Assembly: GCA_027704905.1 (NCBI GenBank)
Contig: CM051005.1
Span: 32,083,505 to 32,147,504, forward strand
Reading direction: 5' to 3'
Origin: Muraenolepis orangiensis
Lineage: Eukaryota; Chordata; Actinopteri; Gadiformes; Muraenolepididae
DNA: 64,000 nucleotides
Below, one piece after another: positions 21,910 through 34,265 of this stretch. The position numbers and the translations under genes were made by a program. The notes below the pieces were generated by a model. It was not told the origin of the DNA. It worked only from the letters and a program-made list of their open reading frames with translations, and ran no database searches. How positions within the stretch are numbered: position 1 is the first letter of the stretch; each line of letters starts with the position of its first letter.

Positions 21910-24900
21910 CTTCTTTCGTGTAACGTCAGATGTCCAACTCGGTGTCGTGTAGCCATGCCCGCATCTCTGGTCCTAGGTCGAAGAGGCTGGCTTCCGAGGG
22001 TGGTCTATATAAGGGGCAGATGGTGATTATATGGTCGGCGGTCTGGTCAGGGTCACCGCACTCGCATGCCGCACTGTCCGCCAAGCCCCACGTCTTCATT
22101 GATGCTTTAAAGCGACCGACCCCAGTTCGTAGACGGTTCAGTGTGGTCCATTGCCGACGTGGTAGGTCGTCTCCTCCAATGGCGCAATCTCCTGGGTCCC
22201 AGATGTAACAGTGGATTCGGGAGGGCCCGGCTGACTCCCACTCCTGCTTCCAAGCTGCTGCCAACCATGCATCTCTGGAGATGTCCTCAGAGGTGGAGTT
22301 GAGCATCTCTTGTGCTGCCTTGTTGTAGGGGTGGCGGGACTTGAGTCTGCTTGGAGGTGCTGGTGTTATTGTGGTGTTGTGCAAGATGTGCCAGTCATAC
22401 TTTTGTGCCTTCCTGGCCAGGGCGAGGGTGGCAGCCTCCCGTCGGAGGCCGGCCGGTGCTATTCCCGCGAGGACTGGCAAGAGGGACACAGGGGTAGGCT
22501 TTAAGCATCCAGTTATTATTCGGAGGGAGGTATTGATAGCCACGTTGACCTTTATCGCATGAGGGCTTCTGCTCCAGACTGGGGCGCAGTATTCCGCTGC
22601 AGAGAAGACCAGGGCTTGGGTGGATATTCGCAGCGTCTTAGCGGAGGCTCCCCAGGTTGTTCCAGCGAGGCGGCGGATCAGCGCGACCCTGGATGTCACC
22701 TTGGCCTTGACTTCTTCCAGGTGTTGTTTGAATGATAATGTCCGATCCAGACGCACTCCAAGATACTTCGGGGCTTGCTGGACCTCCAGACATTTGTTGT
22801 CGACGTGCACCTGAAGTTCCCTCCTGGCTTCTCTGGTGCTAAGGTGGTATGCCGCTGCGACTGTTTTTCCGACGCTGAGCTGTAGACGCCACCTTCGAAG
22901 GTATGCTACCAGTGTGCCCATGTCTTCGTTAAGCCCCTCTTCCATCGCCTTCCACGTTGGTCGGCTCAGCATGATGGCAAGATCGTCTGCGTAGCCATAC
23001 TTTCTGGATACTGTATCAGGTAGGTCGTGGATGTAAACATTGAACAGCATCGGCGAGAGAACAGACCCCTGCGGTACCCCGTTCTTCAGTCTTCTGAGCC
23101 TACTGCACTGGCCACTGCTGGTCTGGAGGATGAAGCTGCGGTTGGAAAGTGTCTCCATGATGAACTTCACCATGTGGCGGTCCGGTATTGTCCTCAGCAG
23201 CTTCAGGTGGAGTCCCCGGTGCCACACGGTGTCATATGCAGCAGTCAGATCCAGGTACACTACCCCAGCTTTCTCATTGTTCTGGAAGCTGTCCTCGATG
23301 TCCTGACAGAGTAGTGTTACCTGGTCTGCTGTTGATCTTCCACGACGGAAACCAGCTTGTTCCCGTGGGAGCTGTGAGTCCACCACTGGCTCGATGCGGC
23401 TATGGATCATCCTCTCCAAGATCTTAAATGGGACACAGAGCAACGAGATTGGTCTGTATGACTTGGGGTCTTCTGCAGGTTTATTTGGCTTCGGCAGAGC
23501 TATGACAGAGGCACGGCGCCAAGTCTTTGGGAGCTTTAATCTCTGGTAGCATGATGTATAGAAAGCACAGAGCCAGCCAGATGTTGTTGTGCTCTGGTGG
23601 ATGACGAACTCCGGGTGGATGTTGTCACGGCCAGGGGATTTGCCTGGCTTGAGCTTGCTCATGGCCTCACTGAGTTCCTCTGCTGTGAATTCTCCCGAGA
23701 GGTTGGAATCGACACTGGCCGCTCCTGAGATGCAAGACACCTCACGCGATGTCAGTCGGGCAAAGTCTTTGTCAGCATCCGGGAAGCGGCCATTCTTCAG
23801 GAGCTGGGATGCGATGGCATTTGCTGTGACTGGGCAGCTGTGGGGAGTTGTATTTCTGCCTGTGAGCTGGTTGATGGTCTGCCACGCCTTGCGACTAGAA
23901 TGGGTGAAGTCGATTGATTCAACGACTTCTGTCCATCTGGCCCTGCGGGTGATATCCAGCTTCTGTAGCAGTGCTGCTGCAGTCACATCCACCTCTTCTC
24001 TGGAGCTAGCCCTCTGGTGGTCACACAGAAGGCGGCTGCATTCCTCGTCCCAACCTGGGATGTAATTCCTGTTATAGCCACGTGGGATGGTCTTCTTTGC
24101 CGCACCCAGGAGGACCTGGCAGTAGGCTGCATAGGCCGCATCCAGGTCGGCTGTGTCTGGGTCTGGCAGGCCAGCTGACCTTCTTTCAGTCTCCTCAGCA
24201 TACGACTCCCAGTTGGCCTTTCGGAAGTTCCATCGCTTGGCGGGTTTCCCTGGTACCGGTTCCACCAGTGATGGGACTTTAATGATGGATGGTCGGTGGT
24301 GTGAGCGGGGAAACCTGTCCAGGACGCGTCTCTCCGGTTTCGGGTCGTTACTGTGGCAGATGGCGAAGGCCAGGTCCGGGTTGGTGGAGGTATTCCAGCG
24401 TGCAGAGAAGAAGGTTGGAGGCTCCTTGGGGTCATACAGCAGCAGAGCATCAGTGTTGGAGGCCCATTCACTCAGCGCCACTCCATTAGGTGTTGTGTGG
24501 TTGTAACCCCAGTCTGTGTGCTGACAGTTGAAGTCACCTGCATAGATGGCGGGTGCAGTTATTGATGGGAGTGACGTCGCGGACAGCTCTGATGGTGGGG
24601 GCTTGTATACGTTGACGACTGATGTTTCCTGGATTTTAGTAACCAGCCACTCGATGCTAGAGCCTGGTGGGGATTGGCTACTGGCTGACCAGTTTATTTC
24701 AGTCCGGACGAACGTTGCCACACCGTGTTGCTTGCTGTAGATGGACCCAGCGAGATGGAACCCAGGGATCTTGAGGATGTTGTCTGATGTGCAGTGTGTC
24801 TCCTGCAGGAGCAGAACCGCTGCCCCGTTAGAATCAGCCAGGTGACGCAGGACTTGGAGTTTGGCGGTTGTTAGGCCCTCGACATTGAGTTGAAACACTG

Positions 24901-25066
24901 ACAGGCCTCGGTTTTGGACGGTCGGGATGACTGCCCGTCCGCCGATCCTAAGCCTGGCAGCTCGACGTTTGGTTGGCGACATTAGTTTCACAAGTTGGTC
25001 TTGCACCATTCCTTGTTACTTGCGGAGGAGGCCACGTGGAGGCTGTCGTCTTCTTCTCTCATGTCT
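21910..25066 (-). mobile_element. Full-length non-LTR retrotransposon nested in gag
   Basis: A 3157-bp insertion on the minus strand flanked by the 9-bp repeat CATGTTGTT (21901-21909 and 25067-25075). It has a 5' UTR of about 57 bp, one ORF and a very short 3' end, TTACACGAAAGAAG, of the kind that ends in GAA-type repeats in several non-LTR families. Small size and intact ORF point to a recent insertion. Clade is not assigned; the layout fits the jockey/I side of LINE diversity better than L1 or L2. Confidence 0.85.
21926..25009 (-). CDS. Endonuclease-reverse transcriptase of the nested LINE, intact 1027 aa
   Basis: Drives target-primed reverse transcription. An APE-type endonuclease domain spans about residues 35-245 (QETHC with Glu70, GDFNCQHTDW at 158-167, SHHRP at 236-240). 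The reverse transcriptase spans about 490-760 (motif A YLDLTAAYD at 585-593, NGVPQGSVLSP at 643-653, catalytic YADD at 673-676). The C-terminus has a CxC...H...C zinc-like motif (C982, C984, H993, C998). No RNase H was recognised. The ATG at 25007-25009 is the first in frame near the 5' end. All expected catalytic motifs are present with no stop, so the protein may still be functional; it opposes no host gene. Confidence 0.9.
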   Translation of the reverse strand: MVQDQLVKLMSPTKRRAARLRIGGRAVIPTVQNRGLSVFQLNVEGLTTAKLQVLRHLADSNGAAVLLLQETHCTSDNILKIPGFHLAGSIYSKQHGVATFVRTEINWSASSQSPPGSSIEWLVTKIQETSVVNVYKPPPSELSATSLPSITAPAIYAGDFNCQHTDWGYNHTTPNGVALSEWASNTDALLLYDPKEPPTFFSARWNTSTNPDLAFAICHSNDPKPERRVLDRFPRSHHRPSIIKVPSLVEPVPGKPAKRWNFRKANWESYAEETERRSAGLPDPDTADLDAAYAAYCQVLLGAAKKTIPRGYNRNYIPGWDEECSRLLCDHQRASSREEVDVTAAALLQKLDITRRARWTEVVESIDFTHSSRKAWQTINQLTGRNTTPHSCPVTANAIASQLLKNGRFPDADKDFARLTSREVSCISGAASVDSNLSGEFTAEELSEAMSKLKPGKSPGRDNIHPEFVIHQSTTTSGWLCAFYTSCYQRLKLPKTWRRASVIALPKPNKPAEDPKSYRPISLLCVPFKILERMIHSRIEPVVDSQLPREQAGFRRGRSTADQVTLLCQDIEDSFQNNEKAGVVYLDLTAAYDTVWHRGLHLKLLRTIPDRHMVKFIMETLSNRSFILQTSSGQCSRLRRLKNGVPQGSVLSPMLFNVYIHDLPDTVSRKYGYADDLAIMLSRPTWKAMEEGLNEDMGTLVAYLRRWRLQLSVGKTVAAAYHLSTREARRELQVHVDNKCLEVQQAPKYLGVRLDRTLSFKQHLEEVKAKVTSRVALIRRLAGTTWGASAKTLRISTQALVFSAAEYCAPVWSRSPHAIKVNVAINTSLRIITGCLKPTPVSLLPVLAGIAPAGLRREAATLALARKAQKYDWHILHNTTITPAPPSRLKSRHPYNKAAQEMLNSTSEDISRDAWLAAAWKQEWESAGPSRIHCYIWDPGDCAIGGDDLPRRQWTTLNRLRTGVGRFKASMKTWGLADSAACECGDPDQTADHIITICPLYRPPSEASLFDLGPEMRAWLHDTELDI

Positions 25067-25943
25067 CATGTTGTTGTTGTTCAGAGTTGGGCTGTAGGTA
25101 AGGGGGCAGAGGAGCAGCCTGTCTTGGGGGTGGCTGTATTTGTTTCGGTTGAGGTGGATTCTGCAGAACTGCAGCCTCTTTCATTAATTGCATTTGGTTT
25201 ACTTTCCTGATTGTCTCCAGATTCTCCCTCAGAGTATGTTCCCGTTTGTGAAACCGTTCCACCTGAATTGCTATGTGGTCCATTTGGTAGATACTCTTGG
25301 CCATGCTGCTCAGTCCCACTTTTTGGAGCCCAGTTGACACCAGGATTTCTTCCATTGTAGACACACCCACCAGAGCTGCTAAAAGCTTCTTGATTTCTCC
25401 CAGTTGTCTTTTAACAAAGGCTGCTGGGGCCAAACTTATTTCAGCTCCTAATTTTTCCTTTATTCTGTCGATAAATCTCAATTCTTTGGTAATTCTGGTA
25501 ACTTCTTCGTCCATCTCGTCTATCATTTCTGAGACTGTAGAGGAACCTCCAGCTTCTGATCCGTCGGTATCCTCTCCACTGTCTTCTTCACTGCTACTTG
25601 AATCGCTTTCAGTCTCCTTTTTGCAGCTGACTTTTCTCCCTTCTCTTTCAGCTTTCGCCATCAACTTTCTGATCTGCAGGTCATACCCTCCAGCGCACTG
25701 GTCTTCGTCGCTAGAGCTCTGTCCATGGCCTGTTGACCTTTCCTTCTCTCCATGTTTTTTCCTCGTCTTCCTCGATGATGTTGTTGCAAGGTTGACGGTT
25801 CTCTGGTTTGGGGATGATGACCTCTGTTTCTTACTTTTACGATCTGGTTGAAGTTGGTCAGAGTTTAGGATTGGCATTTGTGGATACAGACTAGTGAGCA
25901 TGTCTTTTCCCTCGTATGGTGGTGGAGTCACCACTGGAGACAT
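25067..25943 (-). pseudogene. gag: ERV gag, N-terminal part, truncated by nested LINE
   Basis: Starts at ATG 25943 and is open for 294 codons; the last two codons and the stop come from the LINE. PPPY at residues 7-10 is a late-domain motif (NEDD4-type ligase and ESCRT recruitment in known retroviruses), unusually close to the N-terminus. Lys/Arg- and Ser-rich segments follow (about 35-75), then a Ser/Glu/Asp tract (about 108-132), a predicted coiled coil (about 135-170) and a Pro/Gln-rich end. No major homology region of capsid is evident, so either capsid is highly diverged or partly deleted. Confidence 0.7.
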
Positions 25944-27853
<1,910 letters not shown>

Positions 27854-27871
27854 ATCCTGTTCGTGACGCCA
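27854..27871 (-). other. ERV primer-binding site
   Basis: Three bases inside the 5' LTR the minus strand reads TGGCGTCACGAACAGGAT. It begins TGG, as needed to pair with a tRNA 3' CCA. I could not assign the tRNA by eye. Confidence 0.7.
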
Positions 27872-27874
27872 ATA

Positions 27875-28446
27875 TGTAGTATAATTTCTACTCGGTGGAA
27901 TAAGAATCTTTCTCAGAGGTCCGGATACTAAGTTCAAGGTGTTTATTGAACAAAGCATCAAATGAAAGCATCTTCTGCAGCGAGATGGAGCCTGCCGTGC
28001 CAATTCACAGACTGGCGACGCGCTCCTTTACCCAACATTATATAGACAATAGCATCATAGAACATCCACTACTCCTAGTGGTCAAAGTAACAAACATCAA
28101 CTTAATACTATTGGTCTGAGAGGTACAACCAGCACTCTGGTTGGTCACGGTGTCTTCCTCGGTGTCTTCATCGTCACGTCCCAAGTTTATGGTTCAAACC
28201 CCCAAGGGGGTCGTATTTGGCTTGCACAACATTCTGTAGGATAGCGTTGAAAACCAGCCTAAAGGCACCATTACAAGGGCCTGAAGGCACACCAACACCT
28301 ACACATCTGGAACTGCTTAACACATCTCTATGTCCTAGTGGGCCTTGGGGTCCACCAGCAGATTATGCTGTAGCCACCTACTGCAATGTATAGAGGATCC
28401 AAAGACAGTGTTTTAGATTATAATAAGGGTATAAAAATACACTACA
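27875..28446 (-). promoter_or_regulatory. 5' LTR and promoter of the ERV (572 bp)
   Basis: TG...CA ends and the duplication TTAC outside (28447-28450). On the minus strand a TATATAA box lies at 28039-28045 and AATAAA at 27942-27947, so transcription should start about 25-30 bp below the TATA box, near 28010. Compared with the 3' LTR it has only the ancestral short palindrome CCACTACTCCTAGTGG. Confidence 0.85.
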
Positions 28447-28573
28447 TTACTTTGCGTGACATCTTTCCATCCCTACCTGTTAGGGGTTGCGGGGGGAAGG
28501 GGAGGTGATGCTGGCTAGGAGCTGCCAGCCCAGACCGGCTCACCTCCTTGTTGTATGTGTCCTCATACCACTG

Positions 28574-29901
28574 GGCTGTCTCTTAACACCTCTCTGTTTA
28601 GGCTGTCTCTTAACACCTCTCTGTTTAGGCTGTCTCTTAACACCTCTCTGTTAGGCTGTCTCTTAACACCTCTCTGTTTAGGCTGTCTCTTAACACCTCT
28701 CTGTTTAGGCTGTCTCTTAACACCTCTCTGTTTAGGCTGTCTCTTAACACCTCTCTGTTTAGGCTGTCTCTTAACACCTCTCTGTTTAGGCTGTCTCTTA
28801 ACACCTCTCTGTTTAGGCTGTCTCTTAACACCTCTCTGTTTAGGCTGTCTCTTAACACCTCTCTGTTTAGGCTGTCTCTTAACACCTCTCTGTTTAGGCT
28901 GTCTCTTAACACCTCTCTGTTTAGGCTGTCTCTTAACACCTCTCTGTTTAGGCTGTCTCTTAACACCTCTCTGTTTAGGCTGTCTCTTAACACCTCTCTG
29001 TTTAGGCTGTCTCTTAACACCTCTCTGTTTAGGCTGTCTCTTAACACCTCTCTGTTTAGGCTGTCTCTTAACACCTCTCTGTTTAGGCTGTCTCTTAACA
29101 CCTCTCTGTTTAGGCTGTCTCTTAACACCTCTCTGTTTAGGCTGTCTCTTAACACCTCTCTGTTTAGGCTGTCTCTTAACACCTCTCTGTTTAGGCTGTC
29201 TCTTAACACCTCTCTGTTTAGGCTGTCTCTTAACACCTCTCTGTTTAGGCTGTCTCTTAACACCTCTCTGTTTAGGCTGTCTCTTAACACCTCTCTGTTT
29301 AGGCTGTCTCTTAACACCTCTCTGTTTAGGCTGTCTCTTAACACCTCTCTGTTTAGGCTGTCTCTTAACACCTCTCTGTTTAGGCTGTCTCTTAACACCT
29401 CTCTGTTTAGGCTGTCTCTTAACACCTCTCTGTTTAGGCTGTCTCTTAACACCTCTCTGTTTAGGCTGTCTCTTAACACCTCTCTGTTTAGGCTGTCTCT
29501 TAACACCTCTCTGTTTAGGCTGTCTCTTAACACCTCTCTGTTTAGGCTGTCTCTTAACACCTCTCTGTTTAGGCTGTCTCTTAACACCTCTCTGTTTAGG
29601 CTGTCTCTTAACACCTCTCTGTTTAGGCTGTCTCTTAACACCTCTCTGTTTAGGCTGTCTCTTAACACCTCTCTGTTTAGGCTGTCTCTTAACACCTCTC
29701 TGTTTAGGCTGTCTCTTAACACCTCTCTGTTTAGGCTGTCTCTTAACACCTCTCTGTTTAGGCTGTCTCTTAACACCTCTCTGTTTAGGCTGTCTCTTAA
29801 CACCTCTCTGTTTAGGCTGTCTCTTAACACCTCTCTGTTTAGGCTGTCTCTTAACACCTCTCTGTTTAGGCTGTCTCTTAACACCTCTCTGTTTAGGCTG
29901 T
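28574..29901. repeat. 27-bp minisatellite, about 49 copies
   Basis: Near-perfect tandem copies of a 27-bp unit containing CTCTTAACACCTCTCTG. One early copy lacks a T. Being divisible by three and free of stops, it gives 400-codon frames on both strands that are not genes. Duplicate at 37787-39033. Confidence 0.97.
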
Positions 29902-30204
29902 CAGGGTCATTGTTGTTCTTTTTCAAAAAATCATAAAAACCAATTAAAATAAATTAAAAGAAAAATAAATAAATATATAAATATATAATACCTTCACCCT
30001 GCAGCGCACAACCCAAATACAGACCACCCCCAGTTTGATGGTGTAGCTTGGCCAGCTGTCAGCCAGCTGTCAGCCAGCTGTCAGCCAGCTGTCAGCCAGC
30101 TGTCAGCCAGCTGTCAGCCAGCTCCACCGGTCAGACGTTGATGTTTTATAGATCAGTGGAGGCTGGTGGTTGTTAAAGAAGTGGAGGAAGGAAGGTGCTC
30201 TGGG
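29902..30204. repeat. Spacer with 11-bp minisatellite
   Basis: An A-rich spacer, then about seven copies of the 11-bp unit CAGCCAGCTGT at 30051-30123. The same spacer lies at 39034-39330. Confidence 0.85.
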
Positions 30205-31885
30205 TGGAGTTTGGTGTAGTTTGGTAGTGTAGTTTGATGGTGAAGCTTGGTGTAGTTTGATGGTGAAGCTTGGTGTAGTTTGGTGGTGAAGCTTGGTGTA
30301 GTTTGGTGGTGTAGCTTGGTGTAGTTTGGTGGTGAAGCTTGGTGTAGTTTGGTGGTTTAGCTTGGTGTAGTTTGGTGGTTTAGCTTGGTGTAGTTTGGTG
30401 GTTTAGCTTGGTGTAGTTTGGTGGTGAAGCTTGGTGTAGTTTGGTGGTTTAGCTTGGTGTAGTTTGGTGGTGAAGCTTGGTGTAGTTTGGTGGTGAAGCT
30501 TGGTGTAGTTTGGTGGTGAAGCTTGGTGTAGTTTGGTGGTGTAGCTTGTTGTAGTTTGATGGTGAAGCTTGTTGTAGTTTGGTTGTTTAGCTTGGTGTAG
30601 TTTGGTGGTGAAGCTTGGTGTAGTTTGGTGGTTTAGCTTGGTGTAGTTTGGTGGTGAAGCTTGGTGTAGTTTGGTGGTGAAGCTTGGTGTAGTTTGGTGG
30701 TGTAGCTTGTTGTAGTTTGATGGTGAAGCTTGTTGTAGTTTGGTTGTTTAGCTTGGTGTAGTTTGGTGGTGAAGCTTGGTGTAGTTTGGTGGTGTAGCTT
30801 GGTGTAGTTTGGTGGTGAAGCTTGGTGTAGTTTGGTGGTGTAGCTTGGTGTAGTTTGGTGGTGAAGCTTGGTGTAGTTTGGTGGTGGAGCTTGGTGTAGT
30901 TTGGTGGTGGAGCTTTGTACAGTTGGTGGTAAAGCTTGATTAAGTTTTGTGGTGAAGCTTGGTGTAGTTTGGTGGTGTAGCTTGGTGTAGTTTGGTGGTG
31001 TAGGTTGGTGGTGAAGCTTGGTGTATTTTGGTGGTGAAGCTTGGTGTAGCTTGGTGTAGTTTGGTGGTGTAGCTTGTTGTAGTTTGATGGTGAAGCTTGG
31101 TGTAGTTTGGTGGTGTAGCTTGGTGTAGTTTGGTGGTGAAGCTTGGTGTAGTTTGGTGGTGGAGCTTGGTGTAGTTTGGTGGTGGAGCTTTGTACAGTTG
31201 GTGGTAAAGCTTGATTAAGTTTTGTGGTGAAGCTTGGTGTAGTTTGGTGGTGTAGCTTGGTGTAGTTTGGTGGTGTATTTTGGTGGTGAAGCTTGGTTTA
31301 GCTTGGTGTAGTTTGGTGGTGTAGTTTGGTGGTGAAGCTTGGTGTAGTTTGGTGGTGGAGCTTGGTGTAGTTTGGTGGTGGAGCTTGGTGTAGTTTGGTG
31401 GTGTAGCTTTGTATAGTTGGTGGTAGAGCTTGGTGTAGTTTGGTGGTGTAGCTTGGTGTAGTTTGGTGGTGTAGCGTGTTGTAATTTGATGGTGTAGTTT
31501 GGTAGTGTAGCTTGTTGTAGTTTGATGTTGTAGCTTGGTGTAGTTTGGTGGTGTAGTTTGGTGGTGAAGCTTGGTGTAGTTTGGTGGTGGAGCTTGGTGT
31601 ACTTTGGTGGTGGAGCTTGGTGTAGTTTGGTGCTGTAGCTTGGTGTAGTTTGGTGGTGAAGCTTGGTTTAGTTTGGTGGTGTAGCTTGGTGTAGTTTGGT
31701 GGTGTAGCTTGGTGTAGTTTGGTGGTGATGCTTGGTGTAATTTGGTGGTGTTGCTTGGTGGTGAAGCTTGGTGTAGTTTGGTGGTGTAGCTTGCTGTAGT
31801 TTGGTGGTGTAGTTTGGTGGTGAAGCTTGGTGTAGTTTGGTGGTGTAGCTTGGGGTAGTTTGGTGGTGATGCTTGGTATAGTTTG
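30205..31885. repeat. 23-bp minisatellite, left of LINE
   Basis: Imperfect tandem copies of a 23-bp unit containing TTTGGTGGTGAAGCTTGG, with variants (GTAGC, TTTAGC, GGAGC). Higher-order structure is visible, e.g. the segment near 30910-30960 recurs near 31185-31240. The minus strand is long open because the unit lacks stops there; not a gene. Confidence 0.95.
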
Positions 31886-33457
31886 CGTGGCATTTCTCTC
31901 TTGTCCACCATAGGGAAAGCCCTAGCTCGGGTGTTGGCCAACAGACTCACCCCCCTGTCAGAAAGCATCCTTCCTGAGTCTCAGAGTGGATTTCGCCCAA
32001 ACAGAGGCACTACAGACATGATTTTCACTACTCGCCAACTGCAAGAAAAATGCCGGGAACAAAATCAACCGTTATACATGGCCTTCATAGACCTCACCAA
32101 AGCCTTTCACTCAGTGAACCGTCAGGCCCTCTGGCTGGTACTGGCAAAGATTGGCTGCCCAGAAAAATACGTCCGGGTACTGAGACTGCTGCATGACAAT
32201 ATGTCAGCCACGGTACTCAGTGGCAGCGGAGACGAAACTGAACCCTTCCGGGTCGACACAGGAGTCAAACAGGGATGTGTCATCACTCCAACGCTATTCT
32301 CCATCTTTGTTGCTGCTATCCTACATCTCACAAGCAAGCATCTGCCCCAGGGAGTCAACATCATGTACAGAACTGACGGCCAACTCCTCAACATCAACCG
32401 TTTCAGGGCTAAAGGTCAAACCACCACCATATCGATCATGGAGCTGCAGTATGCGGACGACAACGCCCTTGTAGCCCTCTCGGAAGAGGACCTACAGGGT
32501 ATCCTATCAGCCTTTGCGAAAGCATCCAAACAGCTTGGTCTAGCCATCAACATAAAAAAGACCCAAATCCTCCACCAACCACCACCAAACAGCAGTACGT
32601 CTGTCCTACCCCCAAACATCTCCATTGACAACATCAGACTGGAAAATGTGGATTACTTCCCATACCTTGGCAGCCTCCTATCATCAAAAGCTGTCATTGA
32701 TGATGAAATACACCATCGCCTCAGCTGTGCCAGTGGGGCTTTCTCAAGGCTAAGGAAGAGAGTCTTTGAGAATCGTGACCTCCAAGCAAAGACCAAAATC
32801 TTGGTCTATAAAGCTGTGGTGCTCCCCACTCTTCTGTATGGATCAGAAGCCTGGACCACATACAGCAGGCACTTAAAGGCACTTGAGGCATACCATCAAA
32901 GATCCCTCCGAAAAATCCTCAGGATTAGCTCGGAGGATCGGCGCACTAACACCAGCGTCCTGGAGGAGGCTGACATTCCCACCATCACTGCCACCATTGC
33001 CCAAAACCAGCTCAGATGGACTGGCCATGTTATCCGCATGCCTGACTCTCGCCTCCCAAAACAAGTCCTTTATTCCCAGCTTGTTAAAGGGAAACGGGCC
33101 CCTGGAGGCCAAAAGAAGAGGTACAAAGATAACATAAAAACAAACCTAAAGAAGTGCCACATAGACCTAAAAGCTTGGGAAGACATGGCAACAGACAGGG
33201 CGACCTGGAGAAACCTTGTCCGTGAGGGTGCTGCACTATATAATCATGACCTCTGCCATGCTGCACAAGACAAGCGCAGACTCAGGAAGGAGAGAGCAAC
33301 CACCAAACAGGTCCAACCCAAACCCCCCATCACTACATTCCCCTGTCCACACTGCACAAGAATAATCGGGTCCAGAATCGGCCTCTATGCCCACCTGAAG
33401 ACCCACAAGGACCAAGAAGGAGGACAGTCATACTCGACTACGAGTGACCGCCGATGA
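31886..33457 (+). mobile_element. 5'-truncated LINE with open reverse transcriptase frame (first copy)
   Basis: The open frame (524 codons, no ATG at its beginning) starts inside reverse transcriptase. Residue positions: motif A FIDLTKAF at 68-75, GVKQGCVITPTLFS at 127-140, QYADD at 189-193, thumb and C-terminal region with GHVIRMPDSRLP (381-392), and a C-terminal C2H2-like finger (C488, C491, H504, H508). The residue after AF in motif A is His rather than the usual Asp. The endonuclease and N-terminus are missing, so it cannot act alone. The 3' end is a (GAT)n-type tail at 33448-33461. It sits inside the 23-bp minisatellite. Clade not assigned. Confidence 0.85.
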
Positions 33458-33501
33458 TGATGATGAGTTTGGTGTAGTTTGGTGGTGATGCTTGGTGTAG
33501 T

Positions 33502-33545
<44 letters not shown>

Positions 33546-34265
33546 GTTTGATGGTGAAGCTTGGTGTAGTTTGGTGGTGAAGCTTGGTGTAGTTTGGTGG
33601 TGAAGCTTGGTGTAATTTGGTGGTGTAGCTTGTTGTAGTTTGATGGTGAAGCTTGGTGTAGTTTGGTGGTGAAGCTTGGTGTAGTTTGGTGGTGAAGCTT
33701 GGTGAAGCTTGGTGTAGTTTGGTGGTGTAGCTTGGTGTAATTTGGTGTAGCTTGGTGTAGTTTGGTGGTGAAGCTTGGTGTAGTTTGGTGGTGTAGCTTG
33801 GTGTAATTTGGTGTAGCTTGGTGTAGTTTGATGGTGAAGCTTGGTGTAGCTTGGTGGTGTAGTTTGGTGGTGAAGCTTGGTGTATTTTGGTGGTGTAGCT
33901 CGTTGTAGTTTGGTGGTGTAGCTTGGTGTAGTTTGGTGGTGAAGCTTGGTGTACTTTCATGGTGAGGCTCCGTGTAGTTTGGTGGTGTAGCTTGGTGTAG
34001 TTTGGTGGTGAAGCTTGGTGTAGTTTAGTGGTGTAGCGTGTTGTAATTTGATGGTGTAGCTTGGTGTAGTTTGGTGGTGTAGCTTGTTGTAGTTTGATGG
34101 TGTAGTTTGGTGGTGATGCTTGGTGTAGTTTGGTGGTGTAGTTTGGTGGTGAAGCTTGGTGTAGTTTGGTGGTGTAGCTTGTTGTAGTTTGATGGTGTAG
34201 TTTGGTGGTGAGGCTCTGTGTAGTTTGGTAGTGTAGCTTGGTGTAGTTTGGTGGTGGAGCTTGGT
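33458..34265. repeat. 23-bp minisatellite, right of LINE
   Basis: Continuation of the same array after the LINE, with an (ATT)n microsatellite at about 33505-33545. Runs into the gap. Confidence 0.93.

Noticed and set aside
22310..24740. Several plus-strand frames of 60-160 codons
   Set aside because: Antisense shadows of the intact LINE ORF on the minus strand.
28574..29901. Regular direct repeats suggestive of a CRISPR array
   Set aside because: Units are contiguous with no unique spacers, and the context is a vertebrate genome. It is a minisatellite.
28555..29952. Open frames of over 400 codons on both strands, and the same at 37698-39082
   Set aside because: They are translations of a 27-bp minisatellite; the unit length is divisible by three and has no stop. 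No non-repetitive coding part exists.
30940..31968. Thr/His/Gln/Pro-rich 342-codon minus-strand frame, and similar ones at 33385-33960, 39487-40323 and 41740-42754
   Set aside because: Produced by the 23-bp minisatellite, which lacks stops on that strand; it even crosses into the LINE antisense.
32122..33266. Minus- and plus-strand shadow frames, repeated at 40477-41621
   Set aside because: They overlap the LINE reverse transcriptase in other frames and have no independent support.
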